The translations under genes and the position numbers were made by a program. The notes beneath the pieces are model-generated. The model was not told the DNA's origin and did not search any database. It saw only the letters and a program-made list of their open reading frames with translations. This document shows, piece by piece, positions 1 to 6,953 of a stretch of 18,058 nt of DNA; position 1 is the stretch's first letter, and every line of letters starts with the position of its first letter. Origin of the DNA: an uncultured bacterium (GTDB lineage Bacteria; Actinomycetota; Coriobacteriia; Coriobacteriales; Coriobacteriaceae); the NCBI GenBank assembly GCA_905215445.1, contig CAJMPZ010000045.1, positions 1 to 18,058 of the forward strand, in the 5' to 3' direction.

Positions 1-257
1 GGGATTGGTCAATCTCGGCCGACTATATTTGGCTAAATTATTCCGGCGCTAACAGTAAACCGTCAGAAAATACAAAATGGTGCTGAAATTCGACAGAAAA
101 ACGAACGTCATATAAAGCAAAACCGTACGGTTTTTCATGCTCCGCCCTCCAAGAGTCAGCAATCTAAATCGGAATCTTGGAAAAGCATGAGGGCAAAGCT
201 GTCAGCTATGTGTTGCAGGGCGTCAACATTCACTTGACGACACGAGGCCAAATGGCC
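1..257. other. AT-richer non-coding stretch with a perfect palindrome
   Basis: No convincing gene is present. By counting, GC is about 44% over the first 240 bases, well below the flanking housekeeping genes. It contains a perfect 16-bp palindrome centred on CCGTACGG (119-134), a TATAAA hexamer (111-116) with a weak TTCGAC 16 bp upstream, and two small hairpins just past the LysR stop codon (gaggcc/ggcctc, 244-259; gtcaa/ttgac around 220-236). Neither hairpin has a U-tract, so they are only weak terminator candidates for the leftward LysR gene. A short open frame ending near 280 on the plus strand has no start or ribosome binding site and is not called. Confidence 0.5.
119..134. repeat. Perfect 16-bp palindrome, possible operator
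   Basis: AAAACCGTACGGTTTT reads identically on both strands and has no loop, so it is more like a dimeric repressor site than a terminator. It sits directly after a TATAAA hexamer (111-116), where a repressor could block a rightward promoter. The 11-mer CCGTACGGTTT recurs at 6915-6925 in the leader of the C69 dipeptidase gene. No regulator can be assigned from sequence alone. Confidence 0.4.
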
Positions 258-1148
258 TCACGAAGCGAGATGACGCAATAGGTGGAGAAATACCGTCTGG
301 TGTCGATCGGTCCAGGCATTTTGTCGATAGCAAAAGTAAATGGGCAAGGCTACGTCATGTGAGGCTTCAATGGAGCACTCGCTCACTTCCGATCCATCCG
401 ATGCGAGAGAAGAGCCAGAAAAACCCAATATCAATCCCCCGGCTTGAAGAAACTCAGCCTGCGCCCTGTTTTCGTATTCGACATCACGGAAGCGAAAATT
501 GACGAGCTGGGCTTCAGGGCATTGGTTAATCGCATTGAGACAGGGTGACAAATTAATGGGAATAGCGAGCCTGCCGCCCAGTAACTCACGAATGGTCATA
601 GCGTCAACAGATTGATGACCCGCTGGGTATGAAAGAACCTTGAGCTCCTTTTCACCCAAATATTTTGAAGAAAGGACGCTGTCCCGTGGTTCCTCAAACG
701 AGATAGCCGCGTCCGAAATTCCAAGTATAAGTGATTCAAAGCATGTAGCCGTTGGCTGATGCCACACATCAAGGTGAATCTGAGGGTGCGAGCGTTCAAA
801 CGAGTCATACCAGTTTTCGGCAAAAAGGCGCCCCCGCCCATGAAGGCAGGGGGCGTAAAGACGGAAATGGCCGTCGGGCGAAACGCCGCCGTTCCCCGAT
901 TGAGCGTACTTTTTGAGATCGTCGACTTGTGCCAGGATCACGCGTGCACGACGCGCAAATTCTCTGCCCGCCGGAGACAAAACAGCCTCCCCCGCCGATC
1001 GGTCGAGCAAAACAATCTGATACTCAGATTCCAACTTTTTGATTGCCGACGAAACGGCCTGCGGACTCACATGAACGGCGCGAGCTGCTTTGCGCACGCC
1101 GCCATAGTTCGCTACCGCTTGAAGGTATTCGAGTTGAGAAAGCTGCAT
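258..1148 (-). CDS. LysR-family transcriptional regulator
   Basis: The 296-residue product has the length and layout of LysR-type regulators. A winged helix-turn-helix occupies about residues 1-60 (SQLEYLQAVANYGGVRKAAR, then HVSPQAVSSAIKKLE), followed by a linker helix and a periplasmic-binding-protein-like effector domain. The HTH matches the family strongly; the effector half is divergent and the ligand cannot be predicted. The ATG at 1148 has GGAG about 6 bases upstream. The gene lies 41 bp downstream of the HIT gene on the same strand, so it may be read through from xseA, rather than being divergent from a target as is usual for LysR genes. Sampled lines give about 50% GC against about 65% in xseA, a sign of different origin. 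The target genes may lie left of the window. Confidence 0.88.
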   Translation of the reverse strand: MQLSQLEYLQAVANYGGVRKAARAVHVSPQAVSSAIKKLESEYQIVLLDRSAGEAVLSPAGREFARRARVILAQVDDLKKYAQSGNGGVSPDGHFRLYAPCLHGRGRLFAENWYDSFERSHPQIHLDVWHQPTATCFESLILGISDAAISFEEPRDSVLSSKYLGEKELKVLSYPAGHQSVDAMTIRELLGGRLAIPINLSPCLNAINQCPEAQLVNFRFRDVEYENRAQAEFLQAGGLILGFSGSSLASDGSEVSECSIEASHDVALPIYFCYRQNAWTDRHQTVFLHLLRHLAS

Positions 1149-1189
1149 AGATTACTCCAAAGGCAGCCAAGTCGACGGACCAAGCGCCC

Positions 1190-1525
1190 TCAGATGAGGT
1201 TCTCGCCCAGGTTTTTGCCGCCGAGGACGTGCATGTGGAAGTGCATGACGGTCTGGCCGGCGTTGACGCCCTTGTTGGAGATGACGCGGAAACCGTCCTC
1301 CAGACCCTTGGCCTTGGCGACCTCTTGGATGGCGTGAGCCATGGCGCCCATGGTCTCGGCAGGCACGTTGTCGGCGATGTCGCTGTAGTGCTTCTTGGGG
1401 ATCACGAGCGTGTGGACCGGCGCCTGGGGGTTGAGGTCATCGAAGGCGATGACCTGGTCGTCCTCATAGACAACGGTCGAGGGGATCTCGTGGTTGGCAA
1501 TTTTACAGAAGATGCAATCACACAT
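1190..1525 (-). CDS. HIT-family nucleotide hydrolase (HINT-like)
   Basis: A 111-residue histidine-triad protein. HINT-type members hydrolyse phosphoramidates and acyl-adenylates of purine nucleotides in the cytoplasm. The diagnostic HFHMHVLGG triad is at residues 95-103, with H97 as the expected nucleophile. The N-terminal CDCIFCKI has a Cys pair common in the family, and HTLVIPKKHY is the usual central strand and helix. I chose the ATG at 1525 because AAAGGA lies 7 bases upstream; an upstream in-frame start at 1543 would add six residues that include the Shine-Dalgarno sequence. It lies 49 bp after xseB on the same strand, probably one transcript. Physiological substrate unknown. Confidence 0.92.
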   Translation of the reverse strand: MCDCIFCKIANHEIPSTVVYEDDQVIAFDDLNPQAPVHTLVIPKKHYSDIADNVPAETMGAMAHAIQEVAKAKGLEDGFRVISNKGVNAGQTVMHFHMHVLGGKNLGENLI

Positions 1526-1574
1526 GGTTGGTTCCTTTCTCACAGACCAAGGTAATTATATTTGGTCGAGATGC

Positions 1575-1841
1575 TTAGAACGAGAGGTTGTCGTCCGTGT
1601 TGGCGGCCTCGCCGTCGGCGAGCACGTCGTTGCCGTCGACGTCCTTGAGAAGCACCGAGACCTTCTGCTCGGCATCGGACAGGCGGGTGCGCAGGCTCTT
1701 GAGGAGCTCGACGCCGCGGGTATAGCTCTCGAGCGACTCCTCGAGCTCCATATCGCCCGACTCCAAGCTGCGAATGATGAGCTCCAGCTCCTGCGAGGCC
1801 TGCTTGTACGTAAGCTGCTCGACCGGGGTCTTCTCTGCCAT
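1575..1841 (-). CDS. xseB: Exodeoxyribonuclease VII small subunit
   Basis: An 88-residue, acidic, largely helical protein of the length typical for XseB. The family pattern appears as SQELELIIRSLESGDMELEE followed by a SLESYTRGVELLKSL helix. XseB coats the long coiled coil of XseA in exonuclease VII, which degrades single-stranded DNA from both ends to oligonucleotides in the cytoplasm. The ATG at 1841 has AGGAAAGGA about 7 bases upstream. It follows xseA by 42 bp on the same strand, the usual gene order. The acidic tail after about residue 68 is variable and not informative. Confidence 0.95.
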   Translation of the reverse strand: MAEKTPVEQLTYKQASQELELIIRSLESGDMELEESLESYTRGVELLKSLRTRLSDAEQKVSVLLKDVDGNDVLADGEAANTDDNLSF

Positions 1842-1883
1842 ATCTGTTTCCTTTCCTAAAGGTTTATCGCTATGAAACGCGGT

Positions 1884-3335
1884 CTATTCGACCGTATCGA
1901 CCGTTGCCGCCACGTTGCCGTCTGCCATGCGCACGCGGATGGCGTCGCCGGGCTTAAAGGTCTTGGCGCTCGTGGCCACCCCATCATCGCTGTACGCGAT
2001 GGAATAACCACGAGCAAGCACCTTGAGCGGCGACAGGGCATCGAGCGAGGCTGCCGCACGGCCCAGGTCGGACGCTGGCTTGTTGAGCATCGTGCGCCCC
2101 TGATGCTCCAGACGAGAACTCGCAAGCGCGAGCGCATGGCGCTTGCCATCGAGCCCCGAGGTGCTTGCAACCAGACGCTCGGGCAGGTGCTCAAAGTTGG
2201 AGCGGAATGTCCCGACCGAGCGCGCTATGGCGCCCGACAGGCGATCGGCCGTCAGGGCAAGCTCAGACTCGCGACGCTCGACCATAAATGTGGGGTCGTT
2301 GAGGCACGGGCGGCACGCGGCTGCATCGAGTGCGTCGCCCAGACGAGCCGTATAGGTGTCCCAGGCACGACGGCCGCGTTGGTCGAGCATTTCCAGATCG
2401 ACCTGATCCGACCCGATCATCGATGCCATCGCGGCACCCAGACGCTGATGGCGCGTCTCGAGCACGTCGGCCAACTCCGTCATAGCCGGCGCCACCGATT
2501 CTGCCGCTGCCGTTGGCGTGGAGGCGCGACGGTCGCTCACCATGTCGCAGATCGAGGTATCGGGCTCATGCCCAATGCCCGTCACCACAGGCACGGGACA
2601 GGCTGCCACCGCACGGGCAAGCTCCTCGTCGTTAAAGGTCATGAGGTCCTCGAAGGAGCCGCCGCCGCGCACCAGCAAAATACAGTCGGGCGCCGGCGTA
2701 ATGGAAGCGGCGCGGCGCAAGCCCTCAATGAGCTCGGCCGGCGCACCCTCGCCTTGGACCTTGGCGCCCACGCAAACAAGCTCGACGAGCGGGTTGCGAC
2801 GGCGCAGCGTACGCTTGACGTCGTCGATTACCGCACCGGAAAGCGAGGTGACGGCCGCCACGCGTGAGCAAAACACCGGAATGCGGCGTTTGCGGGACTC
2901 GTCCATCAGGCCCTCGCGGCGTAGCTTTTCGGCCAACTGCGCCACCTGTTGACGCAGCAGACCCTCCCCCGCCAGCGAAAACGAGCGAGCGACAAAGCTC
3001 ATGCGGCCCGTGGCCTTATAGAGATTGAAGCTGCCCTTAAAGCTCACCTGCATGCCGTCACGCAGATCGAAGGTACGCTTGAGATAGGCGCCCTTCCAGA
3101 TGATGCAGTCGACGGCGGCCGAGTCGTCTTTAATCTGGAAGTAGCAGTGGCCGCTTCGGGCATTGGGACCACGGAAACCCGTGACCTCGCCCAGGACGGT
3201 CAGTTGCGGAATAGCATCGAGCGCACCGGCGGCGATCTCTACCGCCTGGCTCACGCTGAGCTCTTTACGCTCTTGCTCGTCCGAACCGTCGAACTCGGCG
3301 GAAACGCTATTGCCGGTTAGATTCCAGCCTGCCAC
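1884..3335 (-). CDS. xseA: Exodeoxyribonuclease VII large subunit
   Basis: A 483-residue catalytic subunit of exonuclease VII. An N-terminal OB fold (about residues 28-125) contains LTVLGEVTGF and SGHCYFQIKD. The nuclease core carries RGGGSFEDL (223-231), GIGHEPDTS (253-261) and RASTPTAAAE (270-279), all hallmark motifs. A long helical region and a C-terminal LKVLARGYSIAY segment complete it. I place the start at the GTG at 3335: AAAGGAGG lies 4 bases upstream, inside the longer open frame that begins with TTG at 3362. The longer start would translate the Shine-Dalgarno site itself and add nine residues. It heads the leftward set xseA, xseB, HIT, LysR. Confidence 0.95.
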   Translation of the reverse strand: MAGWNLTGNSVSAEFDGSDEQERKELSVSQAVEIAAGALDAIPQLTVLGEVTGFRGPNARSGHCYFQIKDDSAAVDCIIWKGAYLKRTFDLRDGMQVSFKGSFNLYKATGRMSFVARSFSLAGEGLLRQQVAQLAEKLRREGLMDESRKRRIPVFCSRVAAVTSLSGAVIDDVKRTLRRRNPLVELVCVGAKVQGEGAPAELIEGLRRAASITPAPDCILLVRGGGSFEDLMTFNDEELARAVAACPVPVVTGIGHEPDTSICDMVSDRRASTPTAAAESVAPAMTELADVLETRHQRLGAAMASMIGSDQVDLEMLDQRGRRAWDTYTARLGDALDAAACRPCLNDPTFMVERRESELALTADRLSGAIARSVGTFRSNFEHLPERLVASTSGLDGKRHALALASSRLEHQGRTMLNKPASDLGRAAASLDALSPLKVLARGYSIAYSDDGVATSAKTFKPGDAIRVRMADGNVAATVDTVE

Positions 3336-3350
3336 GCAGCCTCCTTTCGT
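3328..3350 (-). promoter_or_regulatory. Ribosome binding site fixing the xseA GTG start
   Basis: On the minus strand the sequence is AAAGGAGG, then ctgc, then GTG. This near-consensus Shine-Dalgarno site supports initiation at 3335 rather than at the in-frame ATG (3353) or TTG (3362) further upstream. Confidence 0.75.
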
Positions 3351-3404
3351 CATCGTGCACAAGGGCTTCGGCCCTGCGCAAATTCAAGTCCAACACATAG
3401 TACA

Positions 3405-3434
3405 GCGCCGCGGGGACACAAATTCCCGCGGCGC
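3405..3434 (-). terminator. Strong hairpin after the YugP-type peptidase gene
   Basis: Perfect 10-bp GC-only arms, gcgccgcggg and cccgcggcgc, enclose a 10-base loop. It begins 16 bases after the stop codon of the leftward peptidase gene. There is no clear U-tract on either strand, so it may work as a weak or Rho-assisted terminator, or protect the mRNA 3' end. Confidence 0.55.
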
Positions 3435-3450
3435 CCAGCGACCCAATTTG

Positions 3451-4155
3451 TTATCGGTTGGAGTTTCTGTTGTAGCGAGCCATAAGATAGAGCAGCTGAA
3501 TAATCGAGGTGAGCGCCGCAGCCACATAGGTAAGCGCGGCGGCCGTCAGCACCTTCTTGGCACCGTTGACCTGCTTGGAGCTCATACCCGACTGCTCAAT
3601 ATACGCCACGGCGCGCCGGCTAGCATCAATCTCGACCGGTAGCGTAACCAGTTGGAACAGCACGCTAAACGAGAAGAAGATCAGTGCGAGGGTCGTGAGT
3701 CCCGCGATGTTCATAAACAGGCCCATGAGCAGCACGATGGTCCAAGTGTTCTGGGTAAAGTTGACGACCGGCACGAGGGCGGTGCGTACCTTCATCATGG
3801 CATAGCCGCTTTGACGCTGCGCGGCATGGCCTGCCTCGTGACAAGCGACAGCAACGCTTGCGACCGAGCCGCCCGAACGGTTGGAATCCGACAGATACAG
3901 ATTGTTGTCCTGCGGGTTGTAGTGGTCGGTAAGCTCACCAGCGACGCCCTTGATACCCACGGCATTGCAGCCGTTGGCGTCGAGCATGCGGCGAGCGACC
4001 GTGGCGCCCGTGTCGCCGTCCGAGCGAACCTTGGACCACGTCTTGTACGTCGAATTGATATAGCTCTGCGCGGCAAGGCCAAGCACCGTGCAGACAAGAA
4101 CAACCAGCAGGTACAGCGGGTCGATACCAAAGCCGTATCCATAGTAATAGGGCAT
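3451..4155 (-). CDS. Membrane zinc metallopeptidase, YugP/DUF-type
   Basis: A 234-residue integral membrane protein of the neutral zinc metallopeptidase family that includes Bacillus YugP. The Zn-binding motif HEAGH is at residues 106-110 within VACHEAGHAAQRQ. An N-terminal membrane segment (about 13-30) and two or three C-terminal hydrophobic segments (about 125-175 and 205-225) flank it. The Tyr/Gly-rich start MPYYYGYGFG, then IDPLYLLV, is typical. The ATG at 4155 has GGAGG 7 bases upstream; the longer frame from 4224 lacks a binding site. The family is widespread but its physiological substrate is not established. The preceding 4156-4393 gap contains a structured element. Confidence 0.9.
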   Translation of the reverse strand: MPYYYGYGFGIDPLYLLVVLVCTVLGLAAQSYINSTYKTWSKVRSDGDTGATVARRMLDANGCNAVGIKGVAGELTDHYNPQDNNLYLSDSNRSGGSVASVAVACHEAGHAAQRQSGYAMMKVRTALVPVVNFTQNTWTIVLLMGLFMNIAGLTTLALIFFSFSVLFQLVTLPVEIDASRRAVAYIEQSGMSSKQVNGAKKVLTAAALTYVAAALTSIIQLLYLMARYNRNSNR

Positions 4156-4247
4156 GCGAATTCCTCCGAATCGAGTTACACGTTGGAGGCATTCTACCCA
4201 CTCGCCCAGCAGGCAAGTCAGCATCGATGTTTAGGCATTGTCAGCGA

Positions 4248-4345
4248 AAACGGCCGAGAGCGAGCAAGGTGACGTGAAAGAGAAGCGACGCGTACTTTGG
4301 TACGCGAGCGACGATTGAACGTCAGATTGCCGCTCTCGGCCGTTT
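4248..4345. repeat. 98-bp nested inverted-repeat element, possible structured RNA
   Basis: Outer arms are perfectly complementary over 15 bp (4248-4262 with 4331-4345, core cggccgagagcg). After one unpaired base the pairing continues as gcaa/ttgc (4264-4267 with 4327-4330) and tgacgt/acgtca (4270-4275 with 4319-4324), separated by a 2x2 internal loop. An inner hairpin cgcgtac-TTTG-gtacgcg closes the end (4289-4306). This is a long imperfect stem with one terminal hairpin and an internal purine-rich strand. It could be a conserved RNA, a palindromic intergenic repeat of the genus, or a miniature mobile element. No copy is seen elsewhere in the window. Confidence 0.7.
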
Positions 4346-4358
4346 GCAGCGTCGAGCT

Positions 4359-4386
4359 GTTACGCGGTTTGGTAAAACCGCGTAAC
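4359..4386 (-). terminator. Hairpin downstream of the RNase D gene
   Basis: Perfect 12-bp arms, gttacgcggttt and aaaccgcgtaac, with a GGTA loop, lie 7 bases past the RNase D stop codon. The run of U is short, so termination efficiency is uncertain. The structure is symmetrical and could act on both strands. Confidence 0.6.
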
Positions 4387-4393
4387 TATATAC

Positions 4394-5527
4394 CTATAAC
4401 AACTCAATCTTTCCGTCCTTCACGGTGAGTCCCATATTGCCGGAAAGCAGATCGTCCAGACGCGAGCCCACAAGCTCAAAACGCCAGCCTTCACGCAGGG
4501 GGCTCCGCTCGGGGTGCTCAATATAGTCGGCCAGATCATCGCGCGAGGCAATGACCGAGGTCGCCACGCCCGAGCGCTCGGCAACCAGGCGGATGAGCGC
4601 GTACATCAGGTCCGTCACGCTCTCCAGCTCCGGCGAGATCTGACGGTGCCCGCGCACCATGAGCGGCAGGCGATCGTGCGGACAGCTCGCGCCGCGCTTG
4701 ATGGCCATGAGCGCGCCGTCCACGTCGCGCTCCCCCAACTGGTCGGTACCGCGAATGCTACGGAACTCCTCAACGCGCACGGGATTGCGCTTAACGAGCG
4801 CAAGCAGTGTGTCGTCGGACATGACCCACTTGCGCGGGATGTTACGGCGCTCGGCGCGGTCCTCGCGCCAGGCGGCGAGCTCGCGCGCGATGCCCAACTG
4901 GTGACGGCTGCACGAATTGATGCGTTTTACCTTGCGGAACGCCTCGTGGCGATCGGCACGATAGTGCGACTCATCGGCCAGAGGACGCAACTCGTCGAGC
5001 ACCCAGTCCACGCGGCCCAGCTCGCGCAGGCGGCTCATCATCTCGGTATAGGCGACGATCAGGTACTTGACGTCATCGATTGCGTACTCAATCTGCTTAT
5101 CGGTCAGCGGGCGACGCGACCAGTCGGTCAGCGACTCGGTCTTGGGCAGCGAGACGCCGCAAAACGTCTGCACGAGCGCGCCGTAGGAAATCTGCTGGCG
5201 TTCGCCCAAAAAGGCGGCGGCCACCTGCGTGTCAAAAATCGGACGCGGCAGCACGCCCACGGTATGGAGCATAACCTCCATATCCTGCGAGCAGGCGTGG
5301 AAGACTTTGGTCACGCTCTCGTCGGCCATAAGCTCGGCCAGCGGCGACAGGTCGTCGATCACCAGAGGGTCGACCGCGACGCTCTCGGCAGGGGTGGCAA
5401 TCTGAACCAAACACAGGCGCGGATGGAACGTGCGCTCGCGCAAAAACTCGGTATCGACGGCAATCGCGTCAAACTCACGGGCGCGCTGGCAAAAGTCGAG
5501 TAGAGCCTGATGTGTGGAAATGTACAT
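4394..5527 (-). CDS. rnd: Ribonuclease D-like 3'-5' exonuclease
   Basis: A 377-residue DEDDy exonuclease with a HRDC domain; family members trim the 3' ends of tRNA precursors and other stable RNAs. The catalytic residues are visible: VDTEF (D25, E27), CSQDMEV (D82) and YAIDD (Y148, D152). FDTQVAAAFLG and WSRRPLTDKQIEYA are typical RNase D stretches. A HRDC-like helical domain covers about residues 215-300 (RELAAWREDRAERRNIPRKW). The ATG at 5527 starts MYISTHQALLDF, matching the usual N-terminus; its ribosome site is weak (GGGT). A GTG at 5563 would add 12 residues without a binding site. It is divergent from the lipid kinase gene. Confidence 0.9.
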   Translation of the reverse strand: MYISTHQALLDFCQRAREFDAIAVDTEFLRERTFHPRLCLVQIATPAESVAVDPLVIDDLSPLAELMADESVTKVFHACSQDMEVMLHTVGVLPRPIFDTQVAAAFLGERQQISYGALVQTFCGVSLPKTESLTDWSRRPLTDKQIEYAIDDVKYLIVAYTEMMSRLRELGRVDWVLDELRPLADESHYRADRHEAFRKVKRINSCSRHQLGIARELAAWREDRAERRNIPRKWVMSDDTLLALVKRNPVRVEEFRSIRGTDQLGERDVDGALMAIKRGASCPHDRLPLMVRGHRQISPELESVTDLMYALIRLVAERSGVATSVIASRDDLADYIEHPERSPLREGWRFELVGSRLDDLLSGNMGLTVKDGKIELL

Positions 5528-5591
5528 ATCAACCCATCGAATAAGGTTAGGCCCGAAAAACACGGGTAGGATAACGGCATTGTCTTACAAC

Positions 5592-5597
5592 TATACT
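5592..5597 (+). promoter_or_regulatory. Candidate -10 element for the lipid kinase gene
   Basis: TATACT lies 28 bases before the start codon in the 98-bp gap between divergent genes. No good -35 hexamer is found at 16-18 bp spacing, so the assignment is weak. Confidence 0.35.
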
Positions 5598-5625
5598 CGG
5601 TTAGTCACAGAACGGGAACGTAAGT

Positions 5626-6543
5626 ATGCGCTGCCTTATCATCCACAACCCGGCATCGGGCCCCAGCTCAGATGAAATCTACGCATTCACGCACGCCCTC
5701 GCGCAGGGCGGCGACGAGGTCGTGATGCGTTTTATCGGCGATGGCATGGAACCCGAGGACGCCGTGGCAGACGTGCGCGAGTTTGATCGCGTGGTGATTT
5801 CGGGCGGCGACGGCACCGTCTCCAACGTGCTCGACCAGATGCGCGGATGCGGCGTCCCCACGCTCGTCTTCCCCTCCGGCACGGCCTGCCTGTTCTTCAA
5901 CAACATCGGCAATGCCCCTGAGGCGGCGGCGCTTGCCAAGGCTTGCCGCGCCGGTCGCACGGTCAAAGTGGACATGGGCGAGCTCTTTTGGCTCGACGAG
6001 AACGGCAGAGAGAAGCGCCACGGCTTTATCATCATCGCCGGCTCGGGCTTCGACGCCGAGATCATGATGAAGGCCGCTCCCACCAAAAACGACATCGGCG
6101 AGATCGCCTACTTCCTCTCCGCTCTCGCCACGCCCAACCCCACGGTGGCGCACTTTACCATTGAGCACGACGGCATTGTCGAGGAGCTCGACGGCATCTG
6201 CTGCATGGCGGGCAATACCTCGGTCATTCAAAACGACATCAACCTGTTCCCCAACTGCCGCATGAACGATGGCATGGTCGATATTGCGGTCATCGAACCC
6301 GTGCGCACCGTTCAGCTGCTGCCTACTGTGATCACCGCTGCGCTTGACCCCGCCGGTAAGGTACTCGGGCGCCCACAGTTCAAGATCATCCAGACCAAGG
6401 AAGCCAAGATCACCTGCACCCCGTCACTGGGCATGCAGTTCGATGGCGAGATTATCTCCAGCAATTCGGGCGTCTTTGGAGCCCGCGCGCTTCCGCAATG
6501 CCTCGACCTCATCGTCGACGAATTCTCCCCGCTCGGAAAATAG
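5626..6543 (+). CDS. Diacylglycerol kinase-family lipid kinase
   Basis: A 305-residue protein of the DagK/YegS/BmrU superfamily, which phosphorylates diacylglycerol or related lipids at the inner membrane face. NPASG (8-12) and VVISGGDGTVSNVL with GGDGT (60-64) form the nucleotide-binding site, and FPSGTACLFFNNI follows as the next conserved loop. The C-terminal beta domain includes NDGMVDIAVI and MQFDGEII. The family normally has NDFA after GT; here it is ACLFFNN, so the exact substrate is uncertain. The ribosome site is poor (GGGAACG). The stop codon overlaps the Shine-Dalgarno site of the next small gene, so the two are probably translationally coupled. Confidence 0.88.
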   Translation: MRCLIIHNPASGPSSDEIYAFTHALAQGGDEVVMRFIGDGMEPEDAVADVREFDRVVISGGDGTVSNVLDQMRGCGVPTLVFPSGTACLFFNNIGNAPEAAALAKACRAGRTVKVDMGELFWLDENGREKRHGFIIIAGSGFDAEIMMKAAPTKNDIGEIAYFLSALATPNPTVAHFTIEHDGIVEELDGICCMAGNTSVIQNDINLFPNCRMNDGMVDIAVIEPVRTVQLLPTVITAALDPAGKVLGRPQFKIIQTKEAKITCTPSLGMQFDGEIISSNSGVFGARALPQCLDLIVDEFSPLGK

Positions 6544-6552
6544 GAGGACCCT

Positions 6553-6645
6553 ATGAACGACAATCCCCTGATCGGCTTTATTGTCATCGTCTTGGCCATG
6601 CTCGTCGGTTACGCCATCAACGTGATTCACCGCCGAAAGAAGTAA
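6553..6645 (+). CDS. 30-residue single-pass membrane microprotein
   Basis: Starts MNDNPLIGF, continues with a hydrophobic stretch of about 18 residues (IVIVLAMLVGYAINV) and ends IHRRKK. The layout predicts a single membrane helix with a positively charged cytoplasmic end. A strong AGGAGG site lies 5 bases before the ATG and overlaps the stop codon of the lipid kinase gene, indicating translational coupling. A perfect terminator follows 35 bases after its stop, so it closes a two-gene operon. Function is unknown; a regulatory or anchoring partner of the kinase is a reasonable inference. The good start site and position argue that it is real despite its size. Confidence 0.72.
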   Translation: MNDNPLIGFIVIVLAMLVGYAINVIHRRKK

Positions 6646-6679
6646 ATCCACATTGGTATGATATTCATCCAGTTATCGA

Positions 6680-6730
6680 CTCTCCCGCTGTTTATGCAAA
6701 TCCTAAACAGCGGGAGAGTTTTCTTTTTGA
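6680..6730 (+). terminator. Strong intrinsic terminator
   Basis: Perfect 15-bp arms (6680-6694 with 6704-6718, core ctcccgctg/cagcgggag) enclose a 9-base loop and are followed by ttttcttttt. This is a textbook Rho-independent terminator for the lipid kinase and microprotein operon. Confidence 0.93.
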
Positions 6731-6953
6731 CCGCCGTCTAATGCTTTATTCAGCTACAGTAAATGCAGGGTGCCTTTATTTAACTAAAGCCATAAAATGA
6801 GTATTATTATCCGTTCATCGTATTTTTCTTCACGCTCATCGAGCAAAGGCTGTTGTCGAGTGAATACTCTTTACACTTCCTTTAGGCTAGTAGATGTATT
6901 TATTAGCTGAAACTCCGTACGGTTTCGCGGGGTTTCAACAGTTGGGAGGGATT
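6731..6953 (+). promoter_or_regulatory. Upstream region of the C69 dipeptidase gene
   Basis: This 223-bp stretch is AT-rich and has no coding potential I can support. A TTTACA hexamer (6870-6875) with TAGATG 15 bp downstream (6891-6896) is a weak promoter candidate. The leader carries CCGTACGG (6915-6922) inside a GAAAC...GTTTC arrangement, so an operator or small hairpin is possible. GGGAGGG (6944-6950) is the ribosome binding site. Confidence 0.4.

Noticed and set aside
170..280. Short plus-strand frame that might be a gene remnant
   Set aside because: It has no start codon with a ribosome site, no recognisable motif, and overlaps the end of the LysR gene.
1872..2867. Long plus-strand open frame opposite xseA
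   Set aside because: It is the antisense shadow of a gene with clear XseA motifs, is rich in His, Arg and Gly as GC-rich shadows are, and has no ribosome site.
4514..5503. 329-residue plus-strand frame opposite the RNase D gene
   Set aside because: All catalytic DEDDy residues are on the minus strand; this frame has no family features.
6498..6800. 100-residue frame overlapping the lipid kinase end and terminator
   Set aside because: It reads through a perfect intrinsic terminator and overlaps the better supported 30-residue frame.
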